From Schistocerca nitens (lineage: Eukaryota > Arthropoda > Insecta > Orthoptera > Acrididae), in the NCBI RefSeq assembly GCF_023898315.1, contig NC_064622.1, forward strand, positions 81,159,387-81,223,386: 64,000 nucleotides of DNA. Direction: 5' to 3'. This document shows, piece after piece, positions 45,600 through 55,332 of the stretch (the stretch's first letter is position 1; each line of letters begins with the position of its first letter). Under the pieces are notes generated by a model. The model had not been told where the DNA came from and did no database searches. It was given only the letters and a program-made list of their open reading frames with translations. The position numbers were made by a program, and so were the translations under genes.

Positions 45600-47480
45600 G
45601 AGCAAACCAACGACGAGAAAAATAGTTCAGGAATATTTGCGGTCGTCGCTAGAAAAGCATGAGGAGATAGAAAACGTATATGAGGATATTTAACGGATAA
45701 TTCAGTGCGTAAAGGGATATGAACATCTAAGAGTCATGGGGGATTGGAGGGCGGTTGTAGAGGGGGAGGGGCAAACTGAAGAAAGGGTTACGAGAGGATA
45801 TGAGCCTGGAAGTAGGAGCCAGAGAAGGCAGACATAGACGCAGATCAAGAGTAGGTTATGTTAAAGAGTCTAGTCAGGAAGAATTAGCGATCGAAGAAAT
45901 GGGATGCAGACATACTAAGGAACAAAGAGACGTGCTTGAAGTTCGCTGAGGCTATAGATAATGCGATAATTAATAGATCTAAAAATGGCAATCACAGCAG
46001 TTAGATAGAAAACCGTAGGTTCAGGGAAGGAAAGTGCGAAGAAACCATGGATAACAAATGAAATACTTCAGCTATTCGACGAAAGAAGGAATTACAAAGA
46101 CGGTCAGGGAGATTCAGGAATACAGAAATACAGAAATACTAATCACTTAGGAACAAAATAAAAGCATTCTTGAAAAATGTGAAGAAATGGAAAGAGAATT
46201 GATCGGCAGAAGGACGGGCACAGCATACAGAAAAGTCGAATCAACCTTCGGTGAAGGGCTGTAACATTAAGAGTGCAAGGAGAATTCTACTGTAAAACGC
46301 AGAGTAGAGAGCGGATTGGTAGAAAGAGTTCACTGAAGGTCTCTACAAGAAAGAAGACTTGAATGATGTGACAGAAGAAGAAAGAGACTGTTAGGAAGAG
46401 TTAGGTGATTCTGCGTTAAAATCAGAATTTAAAAAAGTTTTGAAAGACTTACGATCAAATAACGTAGAGGGGGCAGATAATATTCTATCGGAATTTCTAA
46501 AATCGTCGGGGGCAGTGGCAAAAATTGTCTGTTCACGTTGGTGTGTAGATCGTGTGAGAGTGGCGATGTACCATCAGACTTCGAGAAATACATCATCCAC
46601 AAAATTTCGAAGACTGCAAGATCCGACAAGCACAAGGATTATCAAACAATGAGCTCAACAGCTCGTGGATTCAAGTTGCTGGCAAGGATACTATGCAGGA
46701 GAATGGAAAAGAAAACTGAGGATTTGTTAGATGATAAGACTCGCTGATGACATTGCTATTCCGAGTGAAAGTGAAGAATAATTACAGTCTAATATCTACA
46801 GAATATGGATTGAGAGTAAATTGAAGAAAGACGAAAGTTATGAGAAGTAGCAGAAATGAGAACAGTGAGAAACTGAACATCAGGACTGATTGTCGCGAAG
46901 TAGGTGAAGTTAAGGAATTCTGCTGCCTAGGCAGCAAAACAACCAACGGCGGACGGAGCAAGGCGGGAACAAAAGCAGACTAGCAACTGGCAAAAAGGGC
47001 ATTCCTGGCCTAGAGCAGACTGCTAGTATCTAACTTAGGTCTTAATCAGAGGAAGATATTTCTGAGAATGTACGATTGGAACACAGCATTGTGTGATAGT
47101 GAAAGATGGACTGTGGCAAAACCGGAACACAAGAGTATCGAAGCCTTTGAGATGTGGAGCTACAGAAGAATGTTGAAAATTAGGTAGAGTAATAAGGTAA
47201 GCAATGAGGAGGTTCTCCGCAGAATCGCCGAGGGAAGGAGGATACGGAAAACACTGGCAAGGAGAAAGGGACAGGGTGACAAGAGATCTGTTGAGACATC
47301 AGGGGATAACGTCCATGGTAGTAGAGCGACCGGTACAGAGTAAAACTGTAGAGGTTGGAATACATCCAGTAAATAACTGAGAACAAAGGTTGCAATTGCT
47401 GCTTTAAGATAAAAAGGTTGGCACAGACGAGGAATTTTTGACCAGCCGCATGAAGCCGGTAGGAAGACCAATGGCCTAAA
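45600..47480 (+). mobile_element. RTE-like LINE (family B), longer but decayed copy
   Basis: The + strand begins inside the endonuclease (HEEIENVYEDI, HLRVMGDWRAVVEGEG at about 45650-45770). It continues through the linker and RT pieces (FKKVLKDLRSNNVEGADNILSEFLKS at 46430; VPSDFEKYIIHKISKTARSDKHKDYQ at about 46565-46650), then jumps to RLADDIAIPSESEE near 46740, losing most of the palm. The C-terminal part runs to about 47460. It is the only family-B copy here with endonuclease remains. Many breaks. Confidence 0.78.
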
Positions 47481-47499
47481 ATAAAAGAATGTTAAATTT

Positions 47500-48200
47500 A
47501 TGTAAGTTCAGGATCCGCATCAGTTATCAGTCCTCAGCAAGTCTCACTGGTGCTTCCGACATTGTCGACTAGATCATTTATATACAGGGTGATCGCATTC
47601 ATAGAAGACAGGGCCCTTGTATGTAGGAGCTATCCCCAAATGCTCCACTGGAAATAGTAGCAATAGCAATTAGTGGCTATCACCGAATATCAAAGAAAGT
47701 CACAGGTCTCTATGATCTGTCTCCGGTCTCTTCGCGTAGTGTAGCGCCTGCTGCAGTGGGGATTTGGGGGGGGGGGGGATGACTGGCAGCCCACCTGTCA
47801 CTTCGACGCTGTGTAGCATCGTTGGATGACTTTATGACGTTTCTGGAGACGGGTTCCTATCTCACTTTGTGCTTCAAGGCACCTACCACATCCTCCTGAA
47901 TTTTGTCGGTGTAATTCTGAGACACCCTGTGTTGAACAGAAACGGTCCCTTCACACATCCTGAAGTACTTACCTTTACATTTGTCGATTTTGTTCCGTTA
48001 AGAGCGACGTGTTGAGTTCTGTCTGCAAGGAATTCCTGAAGCCCGTCATAAATCTGGTCCGACTCTTGTATATATTTCACTAAAAGGCAATGCGGAACTT
48101 TCTTAAGTGCCTTCCCAAACAGGAACAAGGCAGTGATCAGAAACAGAGAGAGCTGAGTTTCATAAAATCTCTGCAGAAACTGTGTTGATACCGGTTCAGC
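47500..48200 (-). mobile_element. CR1-like LINE fragment (family D) split by a small TIR element
   Basis: The - strand encodes LFGKALKKVPHCLLVKYI, LQEFLADRTQHVALNGTKST (about 48130-47990) and, after the inserted element, an INDLVDNVGSTSE-like piece (about 47580-47530). These correspond to the LDF.KAFDKVPH and YINDL boxes of CR1-like reverse transcriptases. Sequence differs from family C. Confidence 0.6.
47585..47929. mobile_element. Small non-autonomous TIR element (MITE-like)
   Basis: It starts CAGGGTG and ends CACCCTG, a 7-bp inverted terminus. It interrupts a LINE frame between ATATA and TGTTGAACAG. About 345 bp, no coding capacity, with a G-run at 47767-47779. Confidence 0.5.
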
Positions 48201-48377
48201 TGACGGCTTGTTTTTTCGATAGCGTTTCTCTTTAGTTAAGGTACGAATTTATACGAACACGGAATGTGGTTAAACTACGCACATAAGAGGGGCCCTTTTT
48301 GAGAAAGTACTAACGTATAAGTGAAGTGTTATACTAATGTGAACTGGGGCCTAAAACGCAAGTTATATAGTAGTGGA

Positions 48378-48480
48378 GGTGGATGGAAGAATTAGATATG
48401 TTGGAAGGATTCTAAGGAAGTCCATCTGTGAAAGAAACAGCATACATACCGCTACTTCGACCGCGTCTTGTTTCACCTAT
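48378..48480 (+). mobile_element. Short CR1-like LINE fragment
   Basis: Translates as DGRIRYVGRILRKSICERNSIHTATST, matching the RLWFVGRILGRCGSSVKETAYKT region at 0.4 kb. About 100 nt remain. Confidence 0.5.
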
Positions 48481-49150
48481 TAGTTGATATTAATAGGGCT
48501 GTATCAACCCTTTGCCTTTATGACGCGAAGCACTGATTAGAGAAATATATAGCTGTTCGACCAATGAACCCCCATTGTTTTTAACTCAGTACACACATTT
48601 ATTGAACTAGGCGCACTGCTGGTGAATTTTGGAAGCAACAGAGATTTCTTGCGATTTTTTACAACCGCGTGCGCTCCGTTGTGCTCGACAGTACCTGTCC
48701 GTCAGTAGATGAAATCTACCTCGTCTTGGTTTAGTTCCGATGGTTCCTTCGCGTTTCCACTTCACAGTAATGTCACCAGTTCTTGAAGCTTTAGGACGGT
48801 TCGTGTGTCACAGATCGGATCTGTTACTCATGTGACATCCAGCGAGTTAATCCACGTTCCAAACGACTGATTTCTGCTGACAGACTCACCCTGCTATTAC
48901 TGCTTCTCCGCTGAAAACATTATATTCACCGCTTCTTCTCATAATGGCGTGTTCGCCTCTAGTGACATGCAGTGGTCATCCGCCTTACATGGAGGTATAT
49001 CGATACTTTCCCCAAGTAGTGTATTTCTGTCCGAGAAAGGAGAACGTCAGAGAGGAAAGCAATTTCCGCTATGAGTTGTAGCTTTCACCTAGTCCGGAAA
49101 ATCAGAGTAGCTCCTTCACATAACCCTGTATTTAGAACTCATATTTTATC
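48481..49150. other. intron sequence, nothing recognised
   Basis: No exon or element identified. Confidence 0.3.
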
Positions 49151-49159
49151 AGATTGACA

Positions 49160-50298
49160 TATTTATATAATTCTAGTGAGGAGGGCCAAGAGAAGTCTAC
49201 TAGTTTCAAACATAGGCCTTAATTTGAGGAAGAGCTTTCTGAGAATATGGGTTTGGTACACAGAATTGTATGACAGTGAAACATGTTGTTGTTGTTGTTG
49301 TTGTCTTCAGTCCTGAGACTGGTTTGATGCAGCTCTCCATGCTACTCCATCCTGTGCAAGCTTCTTCATCTCCCAGTAACTACTGCAACCTACATCCTTC
49401 TGAATCTGCTTAGTGTATTCATCTCTTGGTCTCCCTCTACGATTTTTACGCTCCACGCTGCCCTCCAATACTAAATTGGTGATCCCTTGATCCCTCAGAA
49501 CATGTCCTACCAACCTATCCCTTCTTCTAGTCAAGTTGTGCCACAAATTTCTCTTCTCTCCACTTCTATTCAATACCTCATTAGTTATGTGATCTACCCA
49601 TCTAATCTTAAGCATTCTACTGTAGCACCACATTTCAAAAGCTTCTATTCTCTTCTTGTCCAAACTATTTATCGTCCACGTTTCACCTCCATACATGGCT
49701 ACACTCCATACAAATACTTTCAGAAACGACTTCCTGACGCTTAAATCTATACTCGATGTTAACAAATTTCTCTTTTTCAGAAACGCTTTCCTTGCCATTG
49801 CCAGTCTACATTTTATATCTTCTCTACTTCGACCATCATCAGTTATTTTGCTCCCCAAATAGCAAAACTCCTTTACTGCTTTAAGTGTCTCATTTCCTAA
49901 TCTGTGAAACATAGACTGTGGTAAAACCAGAAAAGAAGGAAATCGAAGCACTTGAGGTCTGATGCTACAGAACAATGTTGAAAATTAGGCGGACTGATGA
50001 GGTAAGGAACGAGGAGGTTCTCCGGAGAATCGACAAGGAAAGGAATATATTGAAAAAATTGACTAGAAGAAGAGACAAGAAGGCAGGACATCTGTTAATA
50101 TATCTCAGAATAGCTTCCGTGATACTAGAGGAGGATATAAACTGTAAAGGAAAACAGAGATTGGAAAGTATCCAGCAAATAATTGAGGACGTAGGTTGTA
50201 AGTGCTACTCTGAGATGAAGAGGTTGACACAAGAGAGGAACTCGAGCCGGGCCGCATCAAACCCGTCAGAAGGCTGATGTGCCAAAAAAATAAAAAAG
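49160..50298 (+). mobile_element. RTE-like LINE (family B) 3' part, split by a family-A LINE
   Basis: Left piece 49160-49280 encodes the RT C-terminal segment (SFLRIWVWYTELYDSET-like). The right piece 49907-50280 continues TVVKPEKKEIEAL, CYRTMLKIRRTDEVRNEEVLRRIDKERN and CYSEMKRLTQERNSSRAASN, ending in an A-rich tail at 50281-50298. The family-A insertion is bounded by a 9-bp duplication GTGAAACAT. Confidence 0.85.
49281..49906 (-). mobile_element. RTE-like LINE (family A), 5' truncated, inserted in a family-B LINE
   Basis: On the - strand it encodes the RT C-terminal domain (LGNETLKAVKEFCYLGSKITDDG...SVRKSFLKVFVWSVAMYGGETW). It has the complete 3' end (GCTGCATCAAACCAGTCTCAGG) and a (CAA)n tail, seen as (GTT)n at 49286-49303. 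GTGAAACAT occurs on both sides. The open frame is nearly uninterrupted, suggesting a recent insertion. Confidence 0.92.
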
Positions 50299-50311
50299 TG
50301 AGGTAAGAAGG

Positions 50312-50516
50312 TCAGGGTTTAATAGTCCCTCGACGTTGAGGTCATTAGTGACGGAGCACCAACTCCGATTGGGAAAGGATTGAAAAGGAAATCGGTGAAA
50401 TCGGTTGTGTTCTTTCTAAGGAATCAACCCTGAATTTGCTTTTAAGTGATTTAGTGGTAAACGTAGATGTAAGTACGAGTCATGTGTGTTAACCACGGTG
50501 CTACATAGCTCTGTAG
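50312..50516 (-). repeat. tRNA-derived SINE (family 4), diverged
   Basis: It shares GGTTTAATAGTCCCTCGACG..GAGGTCATTAG and a GATTTAGTGGTAAACGTAG stretch with the family at 38.2 kb in the same orientation. The head region (GTGTTAACCACGGTGC) retains a degenerate box A. Old copy. Confidence 0.55.
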
Positions 50517-50756
50517 TTCTAGTCAGCATTGTTGCAATCCAGTCTTAGTATTAGCGATAAGAATGTGAAAATGTCGTTTTTGATGACCTCAGTGTCCAGA
50601 GAGGTTGGATATTAAGTAGCAGGACTCAACATCAGATTGCAATAGACAGTAAGATGGTACAGACACCAGCGTCACTGCGTATTGTTTGGCATTAGGAACG
50701 CAGACTGGAAATTGCACTCTGAGTTAGACGACAATCTCACTTTTTGTCTCTTGCAG

Positions 50757-50858
50757 GTTGCACGTTTGGCCAGACAAAGAGCGAGGACTGCAATGCGTGC
50801 ATCTGCACCGCCAGCGGCGAGTGGGCCTGCACCGGGATGAAGTGCCGCGCCAAGAGAG
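50757..50858 (+). CDS. Pacifastin-related precursor, exon 2 (first inhibitor domain)
   Basis: A TTTTTGTCTCTTGCAG acceptor ends at 50756, and the exon closes at a GTCAGT donor (50859). Joined in phase with exon 1 it reads Asp-Gln-Cys then CTFGQTKSEDCNACIC and TASGEWACTGMKC, ending RAKR. The spacing C-x9-C-N-x-C-x-C-x3-G-x3-C-T-x3-C is the pacifastin light-chain pattern. It forms a small disulfide-knotted serine protease inhibitor. Lys at inhibitor position 10 and Trp at 25, seen in locust trypsin-type inhibitors, are kept. Two oddities: a seventh cysteine at position 3, coded across the splice junction, and Gly-Met at the predicted P1-P1' site where known members have Arg-Lys or Leu-Lys. The Lys-Arg at the end is a prohormone-type processing site. 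Confidence 0.92.
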
Positions 50859-50869
50859 GTCAGTGTTCC

Positions 50870-51400
50870 AGATTCCCTAATTCCACTGCACTCGCTGTGG
50901 TACACGATCACCGTTAGACACGCACAACATTTTTAAACGTGAAATAATAAATATCAAAATATCCATAACAGAGAGAATGACACTGAAAACAATAACAGAC
51001 AGCACAAGAATTTGTTTCATATTGAAAAGGTTACCGACGGGGTATCAGTTGTCTCGTTCATGCCATGGCCTTACGAGTAGGAACCGTGCAACCTTTCGAA
51101 TGTAAAGCTTTGAAAAAAATTATGAACGGTGGGCTCCATGTGGTTCCCAAGTCGTGCAGTGACCGTAAACCATAAAATTACGAAATATGCAGCAACCAGT
51201 CGCAAAATCATGTTTTATTTATTCACTTTTGCAAATCGATTTAAACTGATTAACAGCCATTATCGGTGCTTTCAACCAATATGTGCCGTGAGATATGTAT
51301 GTGTATGTGAGATATCGCTCCCAACGATTCCAGGACTTTGGAGAATGCTTCAGTTTCAAGTTTGAATTCAGTTAACAAATGACAAACCAAATTTTTTGTT
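50870..51400. other. intron 2 sequence, nothing recognised
   Basis: No element or exon recognised. Confidence 0.3.
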
Positions 51401-51409
51401 TCGTGCGAT

Positions 51410-51995
51410 ACAATTACAAATTAACAGTTTCGGATTTTCTTTTGTTTGTACTGTGAAACCTCGCTTCTTGTCAAATTTCATGATTCTAGGTCAACGGGAA
51501 GCACCCTATGGGTTTTGATGAGTGTGTTTTCGAGTATCCAAATACATGACAAAAACGGCCGTATCTTTTTATTGCATTAACTTAGAAGCGTAAGACTTCT
51601 ATACCGCCTACGGACCGTCTACCTTTGTATGTGACAAATTTGAAAGCGATAAGGCAAACTGTTTCAGAGAAAAAATTGACTCAACTGGCAAACAGACAAG
51701 GAGACAGACGAACAAAAAAAAAAAAATACAAAAAATATTTTTTCGTGTTATATTAGTATAAATTAACAATTATCGAATTGTTCCGTAAATTTGTACTGTA
51801 ATACCTTGCATATTGCCAGACTTCATGATTCTAGGTCAATGGGAAGTACCTAATAGGTTTTGATGAGCGAGTGTCCTAATATCAAAATATGTGACATAAA
51901 TGACCGTATCTCTTGATTGACTTAACTTACAAGCTTAAAATTTTTACGCCACCAAAGGACCATCGGCCTTAATATGTGACACAAGTTTGAACTTG
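51410..51995. repeat. Diverged direct duplication in intron 2
   Basis: A block at about 51410-51640 (TTCATGATTCTAGGTCAACGG, GGTTTTGATGAGTG, GACAAAAACGGCCGTATCT, ACGGACCGTCTACCTTTGTA) recurs at about 51755-51985 with scattered substitutions (TTCATGATTCTAGGTCAATGG, GGTTTTGATGAGCG). The two are separated by an A-rich tract (51716-51728). Possibly subterminal repeats of the decayed transposon to the right. Confidence 0.7.
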
Positions 51996-52329
51996 ATACA
52001 GAGAAAAATCGGTCTTACGGGGACGTTGTGTGTCCTATGCTGCCAATGTTAAAATATCGAATTTCGTAACCCATTATCTTCGAAAATTTTTAATGCACCA
52101 ACTTACAATTATCCACGATTATTGAATGCATCTTTCTAGATACACTGAACTAGAATTATTACTAAAATTGTATTGTGTATTTTGTAAATAAATTAAAATA
52201 AAAACAAAACAACTCAGGATATTACAATTATTCTAGGTCCATATGTGTTGACTCTCACACTTGGCATGCTGTTAAAATTTCATGTCTCTACCATCAGAAC
52301 TTTTTTAGAAAGCGGGTCATTTATTGCAA

Positions 52330-53340
52330 AAATGTAGTTCAGAGATATTAAGGTTTAAAACTTTTTTTTACACATTCTTGTACAGACTTACATGTCTGCG
52401 TTTATGTACTTGAATTGCCCTGGCCCATAGTCTGTGTCTTCTTCAGTGTGACAACACCCCAATGCTTGCCTCCTCCTTTTCTTTCTTGCTTCTTTTGTCA
52501 TTTGCTGAGCAGCTTACTCTGCTTCACGTACACAAAGCTCATACAGTTCCCATAGGCCTTTATCTGTGTTCTGTCCAAATCCGACCTCTAACTTCTTCAG
52601 AACATTAAGTGGTTCATAGTTCCCACCATTAAAAGTTATTACAGCATCAGACACTGCTAACTTTAGAGTCATAAAGGCAAAAAATACATTTTTAGGCACA
52701 TGGCATCATACAAAATTATTGAAAGACTCATTCATATTCTGTGTCTTCCCACGTAGATACTTCTTCAGTAGCTCAGGATTTGCCAAATCTCTGTAAATAG
52801 GTTTGATTGCCTCCATTACTGCCAAAGGAAGAGATGTTTATATATAAATTCATGCAGGGTGCCAGAAAATTCAGCTTGCCTATATTTACAAGAACTGTTT
52901 GGTGCAGGTGGACACAAAGCATGACGTTTCTTTTCATCGGTTGATATTCTATGAAAGAAAGTGCTCCACACAGCTCTCTTCATCTTCTCTAAACTGTCAC
53001 AGTTATCTCTAATAGCCTTCCTATAATATTACTGTAATTCATCAATTACTTCGTCCATTAGTCTTCCAGCACATTTTATTGTCTTGCATTAGACAGTTTT
53101 GTGTTACCCAGCTTGATTTTTTGGTTACGAAGACGTGTTCCATCCTTTTCTTGACATGTCCTACACACTCCAGTTTTTGTATAGGAACACCATATGGCTT
53201 ACTGTTTTGTACTGCAATGAAAGCCTTGTTGTCTCCATCACCTAAGTAATTCACATATCTGACACCTCTGTCCTTCTGAGAACGCTGCTCATTTTACCCC
53301 CAGTCCTCCACTTGTTCAGGTGTCACATATCTGTTACCCG
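52330..53340 (-). mobile_element. Mutator-like DNA transposase remnant
   Basis: On the - strand, reading from 53300, NYLGDGDNKAFIAVQNSKPYG and KLECVGHVKKRMEHVF (53254-53100) are followed by broken frames with YYRKAIRDNCDSLEKMKRAVW. Around 52740-52700 comes a KTQNMNESFNN-like stretch, and then VPKNVFFAFMTLKLAVSDAVITFNGG (52699-52560). These match the widespread Mutator-like transposase family (ECVGHVQKR and HGKTQN.NES boxes). Multiple stops; dead. Termini not identified. Confidence 0.65.
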
Positions 53341-54235
53341 CAAATTGGCGTTTCTTGAAGTTACTTTAACGGTTAATCATTTTATGTACGTATAAAAAAG
53401 CAATAGAATTTAGCTTACTACAAAAAATAGCCGATAATCACACTACTTTCAACGAAAACTAGTATCATAAAAAAGGACTGATTTGTTTATTCGTAATGTC
53501 AACTTCTGCGACGTAGCAGTAGGCACAAAACAAAGCAATTCACAGCCTTCTAGACTGTGTAGTTCCCAAGATATGACTGCTCAACTGTGGCAGTATATAC
53601 GTAGCCACGAAATTTGACAGTCTCACGTCAACATTCAAAATATTATTTGAAGGTGTCACAACCGTCTGATTTCAATGTTTTATACACCAAAATGTTCAGG
53701 AAAGTCCAACGTACATTGTGGAGTAGAAAACAGAAAATGTCAAATTTCACGTACGATTTCCCCTTAACAGTCGGACAGGCAGTGAGTCGGAGGGGTAGCA
53801 AAGCGACCCGGCAAGTATTCCATTGAGGCACGGAGCCCTAAAAATCAAGAAAAACTCAACTGAGAATGACTGCATCGGGTAATCATGCCTACATCGTCTT
53901 TAGATGAACAGTGGTCTCTGCATTTTGATTCATGTCACTCAATTTAAAGTACAACACGATTAAGTGAAAGTAAAGTGTTCATGCACGAAAAGCTATTAGC
54001 GTAAGAAACAAGCTTTCCTTGAAACGGTACCAGGCACGCCAGTTCTTTCTACACATCGCTGTTTCCGAGGGCATCTATTTGTGCAGAAAGCTGCGGACAG
54101 TCTTTTTTTTTTTTTCTAAGTAACAGTTCACGTAAACTAATCAGCACATTTAGTGATAATTACAAACATTGTTTCTTCTGTTGATGATTTTACAATGTAC
54201 CACCAATGAAACTACTTCCGCTGTATCAGAATCAC
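53341..54235. other. intron 2 sequence, nothing recognised
   Basis: T-run at about 54103-54116. Nothing else recognised. Confidence 0.3.
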
Positions 54236-54765
54236 GCCAATGGCCTTGCCGCAATGGTAACACCGGTTCTCGTCAGATCACCGAAGTTAATGGGTGTCGG
54301 GCTTGGCTAGCAGTTGGATGGGTCATCGTCCAGGTCTGCTGTTGGAAAGCGCGGTTCTCTCAGCCCTTATGAGGCCAATTGAGTAGCTACTTGATTCAGA
54401 AGTAGCGACACCGGTGGCGAAAACTGACAACGGCCGGGAGAGCGGTGTGCTGACCGCATGTCGCTCCGTAACCACAAAAAATGGCTCTGAGCACTATGGG
54501 ACTCAACTGCTATGGTCATTAGTCCGCTAGAACTTAGAACTACTTAAACCTAACTAACCTAAGGACATCACACACATCCATGCCCGAGACAGGATTCGAA
54601 CCTGCGACCGTAGCAGTCGCACGGTTCCGGACTGCGCGCCTAGAACCGCGAGACCACCGCGGCCGGCCCGTAACCACATCCGGTGACACCTAAGGGCTGA
54701 GGATGACACGGTGGCCGGTCGGTACCGTTGGGCCTTCATGGGCTGATCGGACGGCTTTCATTTCA
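54236..54765 (+). repeat. 5S-rRNA-derived SINE (SINE3 type), split by a tRNA SINE
   Basis: The first 120 nt or so follow 5S rRNA: GGTTCTCGTCAGATCACCGAAGTTAA then TCGGGCTTGGCTAGCAGTTGGATGGGT, covering the internal promoter (box A, intermediate element, box C). A non-5S body follows (CGACACCGGTGGCGAAAAC, CGGGAGAGCGGTGTGCTGACCGCATG) and, after the inserted SINE, GAGGATGACACGGTGGCCGGTCGG up to about 54765. It is not a functional 5S gene: several substitutions are present and there is no T-run terminator at 120 nt. Confidence 0.85.
54477..54667 (-). repeat. tRNA-derived SINE (family 1) inside the 5S-derived SINE
   Basis: Complete head and body, bounded by an exact 11-bp duplication CCGTAACCACA (54466-54476; 54668-54678). 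Confidence 0.95.
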
Positions 54766-54914
54766 GAATAACATTGGAGAGCAACTGTATGTAATTAGCT
54801 CTTCAAGTTAGTGGCGTTAAATCAAATTTCTGTGTACATATTATAATTACCCGTCACTTTCTATATAGCTTGCTTAGTATACCCTGATATACCCTACAAG
54901 TATACGCTTATTAT

Positions 54915-54955
54915 GCATGGACCTGAAGATAGAATAGTGGAAAGCCGAAACTGGT
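54915..54955 (+). ncRNA. Hammerhead-like core
   Basis: CTGAAGA (54921 onward) is followed by a 16-nt spacer and CCGAAACTGGTAG. ACTGGT can pair with itself (A-U, C-G, one wobble) as a short stem III, followed by an A at the cleavage position. Similar to the cores at Penelope-like ends but degenerate. Confidence 0.35.
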
Positions 54956-55332
54956 AGTTAAAATAAGATAAAATAACATCTCAAGTAGACGACTGTTAGC
55001 GAATGTCGTTCATAATTACTTGACCAGCTGGTATCCCCTGTCCATGATGGATCAAGAGAGAGACTTAATCTTCCAGGGTTTATGCATTCGCAAATTGTTG
55101 CCTTAAGTTTCAAGGTGGGAAGGTTCGCAAAACGTATAGGAATCTCCGTGAAACAAATTTCTCAGGAACTTTTCAAACAAACTACATTTTCAAAGTTTAT
55201 GCTGTGGTTACGAAATCTGTAACCTGCGTGTGACACTCAGCAACAGTAATTGAACAACTGGCTTTCTAGGGGAAAGACATGTACAGTAAATACGTTCCGA
55301 CCATGAAGTACATAACCGAAAACGGCTACATA

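Noticed and set aside
39852-50756. Search for additional pacifastin exons in intron 1
   Set aside because: No further CNxCxC coding pattern was seen between the repeats.
54236-54355. Possible functional 5S rRNA gene
   Set aside because: Several changes from 5S, no terminator after 120 nt and a conserved non-5S body make it a SINE head.
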